A stretch of 64,000 nucleotides of DNA, taken from Virgibacillus litoralis. Lineage in GTDB: Bacteria > Bacillota > Bacilli > Bacillales > Amphibacillaceae. Made by a program: the position numbers and the translations under genes. The notes under the pieces are model-generated. The model had not been told where the DNA came from, did no database searches, and saw only the letters and a list, made by a program, of their open reading frames with translations. Shown piece after piece: positions 63,949-64,000 of the stretch. Positions within the stretch are counted from its first letter, which is position 1. Every line of letters begins with the position of its first letter. Location: the NCBI RefSeq assembly GCF_017873675.1, contig NZ_JAGGKK010000004.1, positions 62,001-126,000 of the forward strand. Direction: 5' to 3'.

Positions 63949-64000
63949 ATAATTCATATTGGGAAAGTTGAGGGGTTTATATGGCAATAAACACCCATGA

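Overview
The window comes from a low-GC, spore-forming Gram-positive bacterium of the Bacillaceae, most like the salt-tolerant Virgibacillus/Oceanobacillus/Lentibacillus group. The evidence is AGGAGG-type ribosome binding sites with ATG, GTG and TTG starts, MreBH, a tapA-sipW-tasA matrix operon, an FMN-riboswitch rib operon, gatCAB, a YjcZ-type sporulation peptide and a PlcR/NprR-like regulator. No rRNA, tRNA, CRISPR array or intact transposon was seen. The genus is an inference.

Layout: 0-1.5 kb, end of a secreted-protein gene and divergent mreBH. 2.1-13.1 kb, two convergent operons that together appear to encode lysine breakdown to crotonyl-CoA: lysine 6-dehydrogenase, aminoadipate-semialdehyde dehydrogenase, aminotransferase, ThDP decarboxylase-like enzyme, glutarate-semialdehyde dehydrogenase, CoA-transferase and glutaryl-CoA dehydrogenase, with an IclR regulator. 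13.4-17.6 kb, tryptophan to anthranilate (kynU-kynB-kynA) plus an NSS transporter. 18-28 kb, CoA-disulfide reductase, a DUF5667 secreted protein, TerC, a C45 peptidase, a large membrane protein and the ABC-F ATPase YfmR. 28-32 kb, ribDE-BA-H under an FMN riboswitch. 32-35 kb, TasA amyloid-fibre operon with an extra LPxTA-anchored protein and paired operators. 35.5-38.7 kb, two-component system with a TlpA-like thioredoxin. 38.8-46 kb, mixed housekeeping genes and small proteins. 46.3-52.4 kb, an accessory region holding a vWA/HTH divergent pair, a MerR-type coiled-coil DNA-binding protein and a 1.5-kb array of palindromes. 52.4-61.5 kb, tRNA/rRNA modification, DgkB, gatCAB and PutP. 61.8-62.3 kb, a minisatellite. 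62.4-63.9 kb, an RRNPP regulator with a candidate signalling peptide.

The strongest leads are: (1) the MerR-type coiled-coil protein beside an array of alternating TATCGC/GCGATA palindromes, with repeat units homologous to the gene's own 5' region (possible centromere-like or autoregulatory array); (2) the apparently complete lysine-aminoadipate-glutarate pathway in one 11-kb island; (3) the RRNPP regulator/peptide pair; (4) two 16-bp palindromes of identical format bracketing the tapA promoter region; (5) three separate intergenic arrays sharing a 20-21-bp period.
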